DNA of 64,000 bases, taken from contig VZSR01000514.1 of NCBI GenBank assembly GCA_013398615.1, positions 7,807,316 to 7,871,315 on the forward strand, written 5' to 3'. The notes below the pieces were generated by a model, which saw only the letters and a list, made by a program, of their open reading frames with translations, was not told the origin of the DNA and ran no database searches. Every line of letters begins with the position of its first letter. Position 1 is the stretch's first letter. This document shows, piece after piece, positions 8,850 through 18,882 of this stretch. This DNA is from Brachypodius melanocephalos. Taxonomy: Eukaryota; Chordata; Aves; Passeriformes; Pycnonotidae. The position numbers were made by a program, and so were the translations under genes.

Positions 8850-9350
8850 CTAAAAGCTTTATTACAAACCCAGCTTTGAAAATAGGGGGGATTAGGAGTC
8901 TGAAAGGGTCCCACAATGGTTAGAAGAAAAGGTTTCATGCTAATGAGGTTAATGCCCTTTGTATCTCAGGACTCCACAACTTCATTACTCCCTATCTCCG
9001 GCTGCACCAAGCGGCTCAGAACACTGCAATCCACTCCAGCTCTCCCCTGCCTTGCCTAGAGAAGGATTTGATAGCAGCTCTGTTCAAACTAGATAATTAT
9101 ATCTTTTCAAGTCGGAATTAAGATAAAGAAAGTGAAGCAAAGGCGGCTAGCCTTGATCCACTGCAAACAAATTTGGCGCACTTTCTAGTCTCTCTCCCCC
9201 TGCCTCAATAGGCAGGACAGTCAGCTTATTAGACCCTCATTTGCTTTATTAATTCATCTATTTAAAGTGGCAGGATTAGAGAGAGGGAGAGAGAGGCAGA
9301 GTCTAATGTGGGACAGTGGATGCCAGGCAACGTGGAAATATAAATATTGG
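8850..9350. promoter_or_regulatory. Candidate EMX2 downstream enhancer, block C
   Basis: The block is flanked by two OTX-type GGATTA sites (8889-8894 and 9273-9278). Inside are CATGCTAATGAGGTTAATG, a TCF-like CCTTTGTATC near 8957, TAGATAATTATATC near 9090, and TTTATTAATTCATC near 9245. The density of homeodomain-type cores is high and there is no repeat signature. It is a strong candidate for part of the downstream forebrain enhancer. Confidence 0.5.
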
Positions 9351-9399
9351 CGAGATGCTATCCGAGCGGGTGTTCAAAAACACATTTTATATGAAATAA

Positions 9400-10855
9400 C
9401 TGAGAGGGGTGGGGGAGGGAGCGTGGATTTCGGGTGGCGAATTGCAGACTCGGGCGGATTTTTACGGCTTTTTGGGAGGAAAGCTGGGGGACGGGGCCGT
9501 GGACCGGCTCTCCCTCCAGGAATTGGCCTGCTGGCCCCACGGACTGCTCAGGGGGCTGCAGGACAAGCGGGGACCCCCCGCACCCCACGGTCCGGCGGCT
9601 GCGGGTGCGGAGCGGAGCCGCTGCCCCGCGCAGCGTCCCGGGAGCGGCCGGGCTTGTGTGGCTTGTGTGGCTTGTGTGGCTTGTGTGGCTTGTGTGGTTT
9701 GTGTGGCTTGTGTGGTTTCCTTCTCCATCGCTCTGCTCTGTCTGTCGGCCAAGGTCAGCGTATCCCGCCCACGCCCCTCGCCTCCCCCGGCTCCTCCCGG
9801 CCCGGGGTCCCCGCCGCTGGATCCTCTCCCTCCGCAGCGCCGCTTGGCTCCACGGCCAGGGTCTGACCCCTCTGGCCTTGGATTTTTAACCCTTTCCCTT
9901 GGGACAAAGCCAGCGGCTCCCAGCCGGGATTGCTTCCCAGCGGTGGGATTTGCGCTCCCTACGCGGCGCAAGCCCGCACCCAGGCAGCCTTGGGTCTTTG
10001 CCACTGCACCGGGCTGAGGCCTTTGGAGCCCTGGCTTTGTTGTGTTTAAACGCTATTTATTTGCCTTCCTCCTCTGACGGATCGCGCTGTTACCTGTGAG
10101 GGCTGGGCGGAAATTAGCGGTCCCCCCTAATTAGCACCCAGCCTCCGCGCAGCCCTTAGGAAACAGGCAGAGCAGCTCGGGCCGGATTCTCTGATGGAGC
10201 AGGATTCTCCCAGCCCCTGCTGCCGTGTCCATCAGCGGTTCATAACTGCTCGGAGCTCGTAGAGCCATTGATTTACTTCTCCAAAGGGTCCCGCTGTGAG
10301 GGGGAAGCGGGAGTTTAGAGAACCTCCTGACCCCGAGCAGTAACCTCTCTCCTCGCCAGCCTCTCCCGGTGCGACACTCGCAGCCGGGCAAACCCGGCCC
10401 GTGGCCCACGCTTGAAACCGAAAGGGCCATTAATCACCTTCCCTCGCTCGCTTCTCATTGACCTATTGCAGTTAGCGCCTGTTGCAGGGAAGGCGGCCCG
10501 TCGCTTGTGAGGGAATCCCCCCGGTGTCCCCTCGGTCCCCTCTTCCCCCGGGGAGCCGCGGTGGCCCCAGCCCCGCGGGTGTCCCCGGCAGGCACGGTTG
10601 GGAGATGCTGCGGGCACCGCTCCCGCACCGGCCTGGCAGGTGCCAGCCCCGGCCGGAGCAGGGAAGACAGGATCGGCCGGAGCAAGGAAGGCAGAATCTC
10701 CTTTCTCTCATCCTTCTCCCTCTCCTCGTCCCCGCCGTGGGGCCGCTCGGCCCCGCTGCCTCGGGAGCCCCATGTCCCCGCACGGCCTGGCTGGAGCCCC
10801 GGCTGCTGCGGGGGCTCCGGGAGAGCATTTATAGAGCCGCTCTCCATCGCCCACG
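9400..10855. other. CpG-rich intergenic segment, no gene seen
   Basis: Dense CpG and GC-rich sequence lies 2.2-3.6 kb past the end of EMX2. Open frames exist in several frames on both strands but none resembles a known protein. A 9-bp minisatellite lies at 9652-9714. It may be an orphan CpG island within a Polycomb-type domain around EMX2. Confidence 0.6.
9652..9714. repeat. 9-bp minisatellite GCTTGTGTG, 7 copies
   Basis: Seven tandem copies occur; the sixth has GTTTGTGTG. Because the unit is a multiple of three, a frame through it reads as a Cys-Val-Ala repeat, which is an artefact. Confidence 0.95.
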
Positions 10856-11260
10856 GCTGGACCTGACGTCAGGAAGAACTTGATCTCGCCCGCTTTGCTC
10901 CTGCTTCTGAAACTGATCCTTGAAATGAGAGAACAGACTCTACACAATTCCCATGGCCTTGACATAAGGTACAGCGATAAATATACACCACTAATGAGCA
11001 ATTACCATATAATCACCTTCCAATTAGCTCGCATAATGGTGAATTAAACATTCTAGCCTGCTGGATTAGGTTTCTTACTTTGTATATTATTTACGAAGGC
11101 TAGCTTCTGCTGAGCACCAAATATCAAATTAGATAGGGAATTTTCAGTTGGGGGTAATTACGCATTCAGAGCACGCCCGGAGTTTTTGTCACCAGCCAAC
11201 TAAAGTGTATTGGAAGGTAGTGTCCATCCTTTTCTCTCTTTCCTTTTTGATGTCTTAAAA
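10856..11260. promoter_or_regulatory. Candidate EMX2 downstream enhancer, block D, with perfect CRE
   Basis: A sharp change from CpG-rich to AT-rich sequence opens with the palindrome CCTGACGTCAGG (10862-10873), which contains a full CRE (TGACGTCA). It continues with CTAATGAGCAATTACC, CAATTAG at 11021-11027, GGATTA at 11063-11068, CTTTGTA at 11078-11084 and TAATTA at 11155-11160. This is the best concentration of OTX-, TCF- and homeodomain-type sites in the downstream flank. Confidence 0.5.
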
Positions 11261-12400
11261 CAACAACAAAAAAGCACCACGCTTTTCTGCCAGTTCTCGC
11301 CACGTCTCCTCCGCCGTGTTAATTCTGCTTCCTTCCCCAAGCCTGGACAGACAGAAAAACCGGCGATTTTTTTTCCCTGGGACAGTTAAATAATAAGGAG
11401 CAGGCAGAGGCAGGGTCTGGGAGAAGCAAAGGATCTCACAGTCCTCTCGCTCATGGTTGCTCCATCCCTGCGAGATGGGAAGAAAGACGGCCCGTTATCC
11501 TGGACAGGTAGAAAAGCCCTGGTCCTCCGCTCGGGGTGGCGAGGATTGGCCGGACACAGGAGGGGACACTCCCCGCACCCCCGGCCCGGGCTGCTCCCGC
11601 ACAGACCCCAGGACTCCCTACCGCGGGTGGTTGTTTCCCTCACATTCTGGGGACAGGGCTCCAAAAAAATCGAATTCCCGGCTGCGTTCGGTCCGTCTGG
11701 GCTGAGGGAAGGGGCGGGAAAGGCTTTGGGTGCTGACTTCCCCTGGAATGGGATGAGAGGAGAACCATCAGCCCCGCAAGAGGAGAGAAGGGTGCGGAGA
11801 TCGGGCACTGGGCAGCCCCAGAGCGGTGGAGGGACAGCGGCTCCGGGCGGGGAGGGGACTCTCAGCCGCCCTGTGGAAAGCGGGAACCCTTCTCGGAGCT
11901 GCTCGGCTTTTGTTGGTTTAAGCTGGACCCTTAATGTTTTCTTAATTAACCGTTTGAGTGTGAGTAAACCTCCGCGAGGCGTTTACAGCCCGGCTATAAA
12001 GTGGGAGCGGGGGATCTCCCTGCCTCCTGCATTGCCTGGAAACATTCCTCGGGGGCTTGAAGGGGGCCGAAAGCCGCTCCGCAGGGAGCAATGTTCTTAT
12101 CCAGACTCCTGCTTGGAATTACCTTTTTAAAAGTCCTTTACCTATAAAGGAAAGGACAAACTGGTAGTATCCTCTTTCCCCGCTCCACTCTCTCCCTCCT
12201 GACACACGGAGCCTGGAAAGTTTCAGGGATTTCCAGTCAGGAAAGGAACAGTCCAGGAGAGCAGAGATGCTCGGCTTCAGTCGCTTTATTTCCGTTCCGT
12301 CCCCCCCCCCCCTTTCCCCTATATAATAGTGGTTTCTTTTTATTTTAAAAGAAATTAAAAAAAATAACAAACAAAACCGGAAAGAAGAATTCGAAACAAT
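11261..12400. other. CpG-rich intergenic segment, no gene seen
   Basis: A GC-rich stretch with a TATAAAG at 11995-12001 and a C homopolymer near 12300-12312. Open frames in it have no recognisable protein similarity. No exon boundaries were supported. Confidence 0.55.
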
Positions 12401-12900
12401 TTCCCACAGTGAAAGTGTTGTCTGAACGAGTGTTGCTGACCTGGACAGGAATAAACTTAGATAAGGTGTGGAAACTCATCTGTCAAGTCCCGCACGTCTG
12501 GAAGCAGCAGCTGATCCAAGCCTGACTCGGGAGAAGCTGCTGGGTTCCGGTGTTTTTGTGGAGTTACACTCTGAGCTTTATCAGTATTTGAACAACCTTT
12601 TTGTGGTTTTGTTGTGTTCACAGAACGCGCCGAGTCCTGACTTTCTCCACAAGGCCGGAGAATACAAGCACGGCTGTTATTTTATCTTTAGATCAGCGAG
12701 TGGGTATCAGAGGCAGCGAAGAAAGTGCATTCTTGTGGGTTGCGAGACTGAGATATTCCCAGATAAACTCTTCTGTGATCTCATTTGTAATCCACGCGAT
12801 CACGGCTATTTTATTTGGCATACATGTGTCGAGAGGAGGCGTTTGCTGTCATGGGATGTTTAGGATCCAAATATGATTTAAAAAACCTTTTTCAGAGAGT
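12400..12900. promoter_or_regulatory. Candidate regulatory element E, GATA-site rich
   Basis: A non-repetitive block contains AGATAAGG (12459-12466), TTATCT (12682-12687) and AGATAA (12761-12766), with several ATTTTATTTGGC-like strings. A 131-residue open frame crosses it but resembles no protein I know and lacks exon signals, so a regulatory reading is preferred. Confidence 0.35.
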
Positions 12901-13149
12901 TACCTGTGCCATCCTCCTCGTCCCGGTAAGCACGCTGCGTTTCGTAGCCTCTGTAAGTCCAAACCTTACCTGCTGCTCCTTGGGCTGCCAAATGTCTGCT
13001 CAGAATTAAGGGAAACGGAGGAAAGGGGAAGATGTGATTTGGAAGAGTAAAGGCTATTCAAATAAACCATGAAAATGTATTTTCATAAGAATAACGTTAT
13101 TTTATTTCAATTCCCTGGGAATGCAAAATAATAGAAAGCCAGCACTGAT

Positions 13150-13492
13150 TAAGATCTGCAAGGAAAAAGAGAGGAAAAGAAAAAGAGAGAAAAAGAAACA
13201 AAGATGAAAATATATGTGAGAGAGATAGGGGAAAAGAGAGAAAAAAGAGAGAGGAAGGGAGGAAGGAAAGAAGGGAGGAAGGGAGGAAGGAAGGGAGGAA
13301 GGGAGGAAGGGAGGAAGGGAGGGAGGAAGGGAGGAAGGGAGGAAGGAAGGAAGGAAGGAAGGAAGGAAGGAAGGAAGGAAGGAAGGAAGGAAGGAAGGAA
13401 GGAAGGAAGGAAGGAAGGAAGGAAGGAAAGAAGGAAAGAAGGAAAGAAGGAAAGAAGGAAAGAAGGAAAGAAGGAAAGAAGGAAAGAAGGAG
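13150..13492. repeat. Polypurine GGAA-type compound microsatellite
   Basis: An almost pure A/G strand in layers: A-rich purine lead-in, then GGGAGGAA-type octamers (about 13257-13340), then 22 uninterrupted GGAA units (13341-13428), then 8 copies of GGAAAGAA (13425-13488). The apparent proline/serine/leucine-rich open frames on the other strand come from this repeat. Confidence 0.97.
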
Positions 13493-13499
13493 AAGCCAA

Positions 13500-15110
13500 G
13501 GTCCCAGTGTGGGGTTGAATGACATGGTCGCAGGGACATTGTCAGGAGCCTGGGGTAGGGTCCTGAGTTCAGTGTCGGACCAACTTGGAAATTCACAATT
13601 TGTCTTTGGGAGAGAGTCAAGGGCTGTCGGAAATCCCCTTTCCTCCCACCACTGTGGCGAAGTCCTGAGAGGTTGCGGTCGGTGTTCTCTGTAGGTTTTC
13701 CCTGGCAAATCCAGAGCCCCGCGCGGCAAAGCGGAGGGTCCTGGAGGGCGGGGAGTGGTGCCACCAGTGCCACCAGTGTCCTCTGCCCGAGTGCATGGCC
13801 GGGCAGAGCGGGCAGGGCGGCCCCTCTGCCGGGGCCTTTTTCCTCTCCCCAGTGGGCGCTTCCCCTACCCAAGCGCCCGATCCTGGCCTCGGAAAGGCAG
13901 GAGGGGAGAGCGGGGGCTGCCCGGGATGGGCAGCGGTGTCCTGCGTGGCGGGGACCACCTTCCTGCTGCCACCACGCGTATCGCCATGGAAACCGCTGCT
14001 GCTGCACATCAAAGGTCCCGGAGGCTCAGCCCCGGGTGCCCGGCCAGGGACCGGCCAGGGAACCCCCCAGCAGCGCTGCCGGTGTCGGGAGTGGGGCGCA
14101 GCCCCCTGGATCGACCTTCCCCCTCCCCGTCCGTCAGTGGGCAGGAGCTCGCCTTGGAGGTGACTGCCTGGAAGAGCCACTCTGGCTCCTTTTTCACCTT
14201 GACACGAGGGTCACAGATAGGCGTGAGGTGGCCTTGAGCGGCAGCAAACGGGGTCTGGCACCGACCAACAACCCGGTCTCGTCCCTGCCTTGTTGGGGTG
14301 ACCGCGGGAAAGGATGGAGATGCGGGCCGGCGAATACGGGCACAGAGCTCGTGCCTGCCCTCCTCTACCATCACTTGAGCTTCCCCCGTCCCAGCCAGCG
14401 ACTCCCGTGTCGCTCCAGAGTCCCTGTCCCCGCACCCGGCCCCGCGGATGCGCGCGGAGCAGCGGGACCCTCAGCCCCGGCCCCTCCCGTGGAAAGGAGC
14501 TGCTTCTTCTTTTTCGGGTATAAGGGCAAAACTCGGCCAATCTGCCCGCTCCTCCCCGTAACTGAAATAAAAAAGGAGTAAAAGACAACGTTTACACCAG
14601 TTTAATTAAGGAGGGCTCTTGTACCTTGGGGGGGATCGCATCATTTCACATGAAATATTCATACAGGAGGTTTCCCGAACTGCTTCGTTTAATCATCCGT
14701 GCTGCCAGCGAAGGGCTCTGTCTTTATACATGTCTGTAATTTGATTTTAATGTCCCCGCTTTTCCATTTGCACATGTCCGGAAGGTAAGTTCCAGTGAGA
14801 GGGAGACGGGGCTGAGAAACACTGCCCAGCCCGGGCGAGACCCTCACCCGCGAGTGCTCCGCGCATCTCTCGGGTGCGCATCTCCTGGACGCGCATCTCC
14901 TGAGCGCGCATCTCCTGGGTGCGCGTCTCCTGGGTGCGCATCTCCCGGGCGCACATCTCCCTCGCTCACCACTCCAGCCATCCCCGCCGCTTCTCCCTCT
15001 CCTCCGCTGGACTCTTTCGCATTCAGCCGGTGAAATACTGCGATTATATATCCTTATTTAAAGGGAGAAAGAAAAAAAAATAAAAAGGGAAAAAACCCAA
15101 AACACACAGA
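13500..15110. other. CpG-rich intergenic segment, no gene seen
   Basis: GC-rich sequence with long overlapping open frames on both strands but no recognisable domain. It includes a TCF-like ACATCAAAGG at about 14006 and a 15-bp minisatellite at 14861-14965. No splice-consistent exon was supported. Confidence 0.55.
14861..14965. repeat. 15-bp minisatellite, 7 copies
   Basis: The tandem unit is close to GCGCATCTCCTGGGT, with variants at the last three bases and in the sixth and seventh copies. It is CpG-rich. Confidence 0.95.
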
Positions 15111-15119
15111 GGGAAAAGA

Positions 15120-15800
15120 ATGTGGCGTCGACTAATTTGAACCAGTTCGAGTGGAAGGGCTGTCAGTTCTGTAAGTAAACGATGCTGTGTTGATTTCTGG
15201 CCGTGGTTGCTGTCTGAGGAGGAAGAGCTGAGGCTCGGAGAGATTCGGAGCCGGAGCGGGCAGCAGTGGCCGGGCCGGGGCTCCGCTGTTCTCGGCTGAG
15301 CAGGGCCCAACACCCCCGTGCCCCTCCGCAGGCTCCTGCTCACCCTGCCTGCATGGGGAATAAGTTAAAGGGACATTTACCCCCGAAACGATGAGCCCCT
15401 CTTCTCTCTCGACGCACCCAGGCAGAGTTATCTATCAACCACGCTGTTTATTGGGTGTCACCAGCTGGGCTGTGGGGAGAGAAGCGCATGTTAAACGATG
15501 CCATTAGACTGCAGAGCAACAAGAAGAGGCGAGGTAATTGGCAGCAATTCTCAGAGCCAGTCCGGTGGCCTGTTAATCTATTGCCACCAGCACTCAGCAA
15601 GCGGAGGGAAAAAAAAAAAAGCCTCAACAAAAAATCTGCAGAATGGAGAAAAATCTGACTTACCTCAGACCTGGTCAGTTTGTTGATATTCCATTTGCAA
15701 AGAGAGAAGGGTTTCTGAGCAACCCTGTCTGTGTTCAATCAGACTGTTATTCCATTTGGTGAGTGTAATATATCCTCCGTGGGTTAATCTGTTCTCCCTT
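15120..15800. promoter_or_regulatory. Candidate regulatory element F
   Basis: A non-repetitive block at the downstream edge of the CpG-rich domain. It contains a double GATA-like TTATCTATCA (15428-15437), GAGGTAATTGGCAGC near 15529, GTTAATCTATTGCC near 15572 and two copies of ATTCCATTTG (about 15688 and 15750). It looks like a conserved non-coding element. Confidence 0.35.
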
Positions 15801-18415
15801 CTTTTTTGAATTTTTTTTTCCTTTCCTTTCTTCATTTGGATCCCATGAGGTTTGGCATCAGACTGCTGGAATTATGAAGCAGAGGGTGTCTGCAGAGCAG
15901 GAGCACCATTCAGCACCTCTGCCTTTGCAGATTTCCCATCCAGGAGGCAGCTGTGTGATCGGAAAGTTCGGGATGTACATGCAAACCTTCACCCCTCCAG
16001 AAACTTTGCTCAATAAACCTCCCTCTGTCATTCATAACAGTGCACAGAAAGAGCTGCTTGTGCAGGTGGGAATGTTTGTGTGGAAGAATTTACACAACCC
16101 TTGCATCCCAAACCAAATATCCACGGTGGCTGGAGATGTGAAATAGAAACAAAAAACAGGCTGAAACCAACTGTTTAAAACCAATTCCTTCACAACATTC
16201 CTTTGTCTCTGAAATAAAAGAGATGGGCCCTTGGGTAGCTTAAAAGAAAACAGATTTTTAACAGGTGACTTGGAATCAGCAGTGTTTTGAAGAGCTCAGG
16301 GTAGAAACAGTGACACCCCCCCAAATTAAAACTGTTTTACAGAAATTTGAAATCATAGGGAATGCACAAAACTACCATCAAAAGGAGCATCAAGGAGGGG
16401 ATATAAAGTGTGTTTGAGCTTGCTTTATTTTATTTCATTTCAGCCTTCCATCCTTCCCTGATAGTTTTATTTGTTTATTTTTAAAATGGAAAGGATTATC
16501 AGGAGACCTCCCTAAAAATGATCTTTTGATCTTACTGCAAATATAGGGCTGAAACCAGCAGCCCTTACTTAACACTAAACCATTTCTGAAATGACTGCTG
16601 GGTTGCACAGGAGGAGATCCAGGCTATTTTCCATTATTCATAAATATTTCAAGCAGGTAAGTTTAAGACTTTTTGTTTTTGATGAGCTATTCTCTCTCAC
16701 ACACATGAACACAGACAAGAGCTACTTAGAACACACTTGGATTCAAGTCCAAATCAATGAATAAATTACACAGATGGGTTTCATTGCTTCTATATTTGCT
16801 ACATGTAACAAATGAGCAAAGATGTTCAGCTCATTAGTGGGGACAATACTGTGTTGGAGGGGTCAGACACGAGAACGAAAGAAGTGTTCATTTTCTCCTG
16901 CGCTGTGACTGATGTCTGGCTGAACAAGTGTGATTTATACCAGACCTCTCCCTTAATGTAACATATTTCTACAATTCTTGTGAGAGAGCCCAAAACATTC
17001 GTACATGGCAGAATCAAAAATAACTCCCTTAGAAAGGCTAAATTACATGGTTTGGAGAGTTCCAGCCGTGTACATCTCATGACACTGTTTCACTGCTGAA
17101 GAATTGTCTTTTTTTTACAAGTGATAACTGTAATCCAGTAGCAGCTAGACCATTCCAGTGGGTATATATAGCATATTTGGTGTATGTATTAAAGATCAGT
17201 AACTCTATGTGCTCTAAAATAAAGGCTTTACATTTCATCTCACAAATGAAGACCAATTAATTGTGAAAGAGCTGCACACATATTCAGAGTCCCATAGTTC
17301 TACACTGTCACTTCTTCGTTTTCTACAGGGACACAAAATATCTGTCTTTTCCTGCCTATCCACTGTCACCCAGACTTATTAATTCAAGATAAGGCTGCTA
17401 TTCTGAATGGAGCCATCAGGTCAAATACTGGAAACTTTTCCACTTCTGGCCCAGGAACGAGGTACCATTGAGAGAGAGTGAGTGAGCATTGCTTGGAAAA
17501 GAATGCAGAAATTCGTGCAAAACTTTCAGCTGGCATCCTGTGACTGGTGGAAAAAGTCACCTGTTTTGATTTTCCAATGACCAGGACTTGCAGGCTGTGA
17601 TAAATGAGGCTGCTTTATGGCACAGCAGACATGTCACTGGTGAGTTTGAGGTGCTCAGGGGACAAGTGTGGCCTTTGCATTCTGTACTCTCATGGGTCTC
17701 CAAGCCCAGGTCTCTCTGTCTTTGCTCTGCTGATTGATACAAGCTCTGTGATGCAAACAAGGCCCAGCAAATCTTCTGTGTACCACAAGGACCATTGTCA
17801 ATTATGCATCTCCTGGAGCACTTCCATTGAAGGAGAACCTCTTCCAGAGATAGTGATGCACTGCTGGCTGGTGCAGTGAGTGATTTGCCACGTGAAGGTT
17901 GGTGTGGCTGCTCCATTCCTCTGTACATGGCTGTTCCTAAAGCCCATCCCTGTCTCAGGGACATGTGCTCAGTCACGTGCATTGCTTTTGCAGAACACAC
18001 AGCCAGATACAAAACTAATTTCCTCAGTGCATGCAAAGTTCCCTTCAGAACCTGAAATTTTGGATCTTTTCCTTGCCTAAATTCTATTTAGCATGTAAGT
18101 GAGACATAGATAACAAGCTGGCAGGCTGGAGTTAAAATGACCTTTCTTCCAATGAGTAACAACTGCGTGTGAAGAGAAACCACTGCATGCAAGGGTTTTC
18201 CATGGGAACCTGAGTCACAGCCCGCTCAAGAGAACGTGAAAATGCTTTACCAGGCTTACACCATGTGTGCAGCGTGTTTTGATGTGTCTTGTGATACAGA
18301 CCTGGGTGGCAGCTGAAGACACCAGGCCCTGGAGCCCTGCTGTGGGTGATGCTCTCAGGGTCTGCTGCTGAGCTGGCCAAACCCCCTGCAGGCAGCCTCA
18401 GCCTGGCTGAGAAAT
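15801..18415. other. Intergenic, CpG-poor, no gene seen
   Basis: AT-rich unique-looking sequence. Open frames are short, or lack homology and splice context, including a 159-residue frame on the minus strand at 17557-18036. Nothing supports a transcript. Confidence 0.5.
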
Positions 18416-18417
18416 TC

Positions 18418-18455
18418 GGTTTACACCAGATGAAAATCCAACTGGCCCCTGGGTA
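18418..18455. repeat. Degenerate amniote-type repeat fragment (TTTACACCAG...TGGCCC)
   Basis: GGTTTACACCAGATGAAAAT followed by CCAACTGGCCCC resembles a short repeat I recognise as common in bird, turtle and crocodilian genomes. I cannot assign a library name. Confidence 0.35.
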
Positions 18456-18835
18456 TAAAATTTGGGAATTTCAGCTTCAGAGTCAGCATATATCTTAACA
18501 AAAAGAGCCCCTTTACCCTGTGAGAAGACAGGACCAGGCAGACCATGCTGCTAATGCCTGTCCTCCTGGACCTCTAGCAGAGGTGCTGCTCCCTCACTCT
18601 GCTGAGATAAGCTGGGGAGGTGAATATCTGCTCACAGGTGTTTTCAAGCTACTTTGGCAAAGCAGAAGGACAAATCCTTTTTCTCTGTACATGCACAGCA
18701 CCTAACACAGCAGAGTCCTGGTGCCTTACCAGAGTTGTCAGGGACTTCTACAGCACAAGTAACAAGTATATAATGCATCTGCTACAGAGCTCATGAACCT
18801 TTCATGTTATTTATGTACTAATCTGAACAGCGTGA

Positions 18836-18882
18836 GCCAGATTTTGATCTCGGTTATTCTGGAGTAAATGAGATATGGGCTT
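18836..18882. repeat. Degenerate amniote-type repeat fragment (reverse type)
   Basis: GCCAGATTTTGATCTCGGTT, then ATTCTGGAGTAAAT, resembles the same dispersed family read in the other direction. Confidence 0.35.

Noticed and set aside
9409..10017. Overlapping 150-200 codon frames with Cys-Val-Ala or Trp-Leu-Val repeats
   Set aside because: They are produced by the 9-bp minisatellite and high GC content.
12468..12863. + strand frame of 131 codons
   Set aside because: No recognisable similarity, no splice context and no codon pattern. The sequence reads better as a regulatory block.
13102..14007. Minus-strand frame of 301 codons with Phe-Leu-Pro-Ser repeats
   Set aside because: It is the complement of the GGAA purine tract extended into CpG-rich DNA; low complexity, not a protein.
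17557..18036. Minus-strand frame of 159 codons
   Set aside because: No homology, no promoter or splice context and an isolated open frame in AT-rich intergenic DNA.
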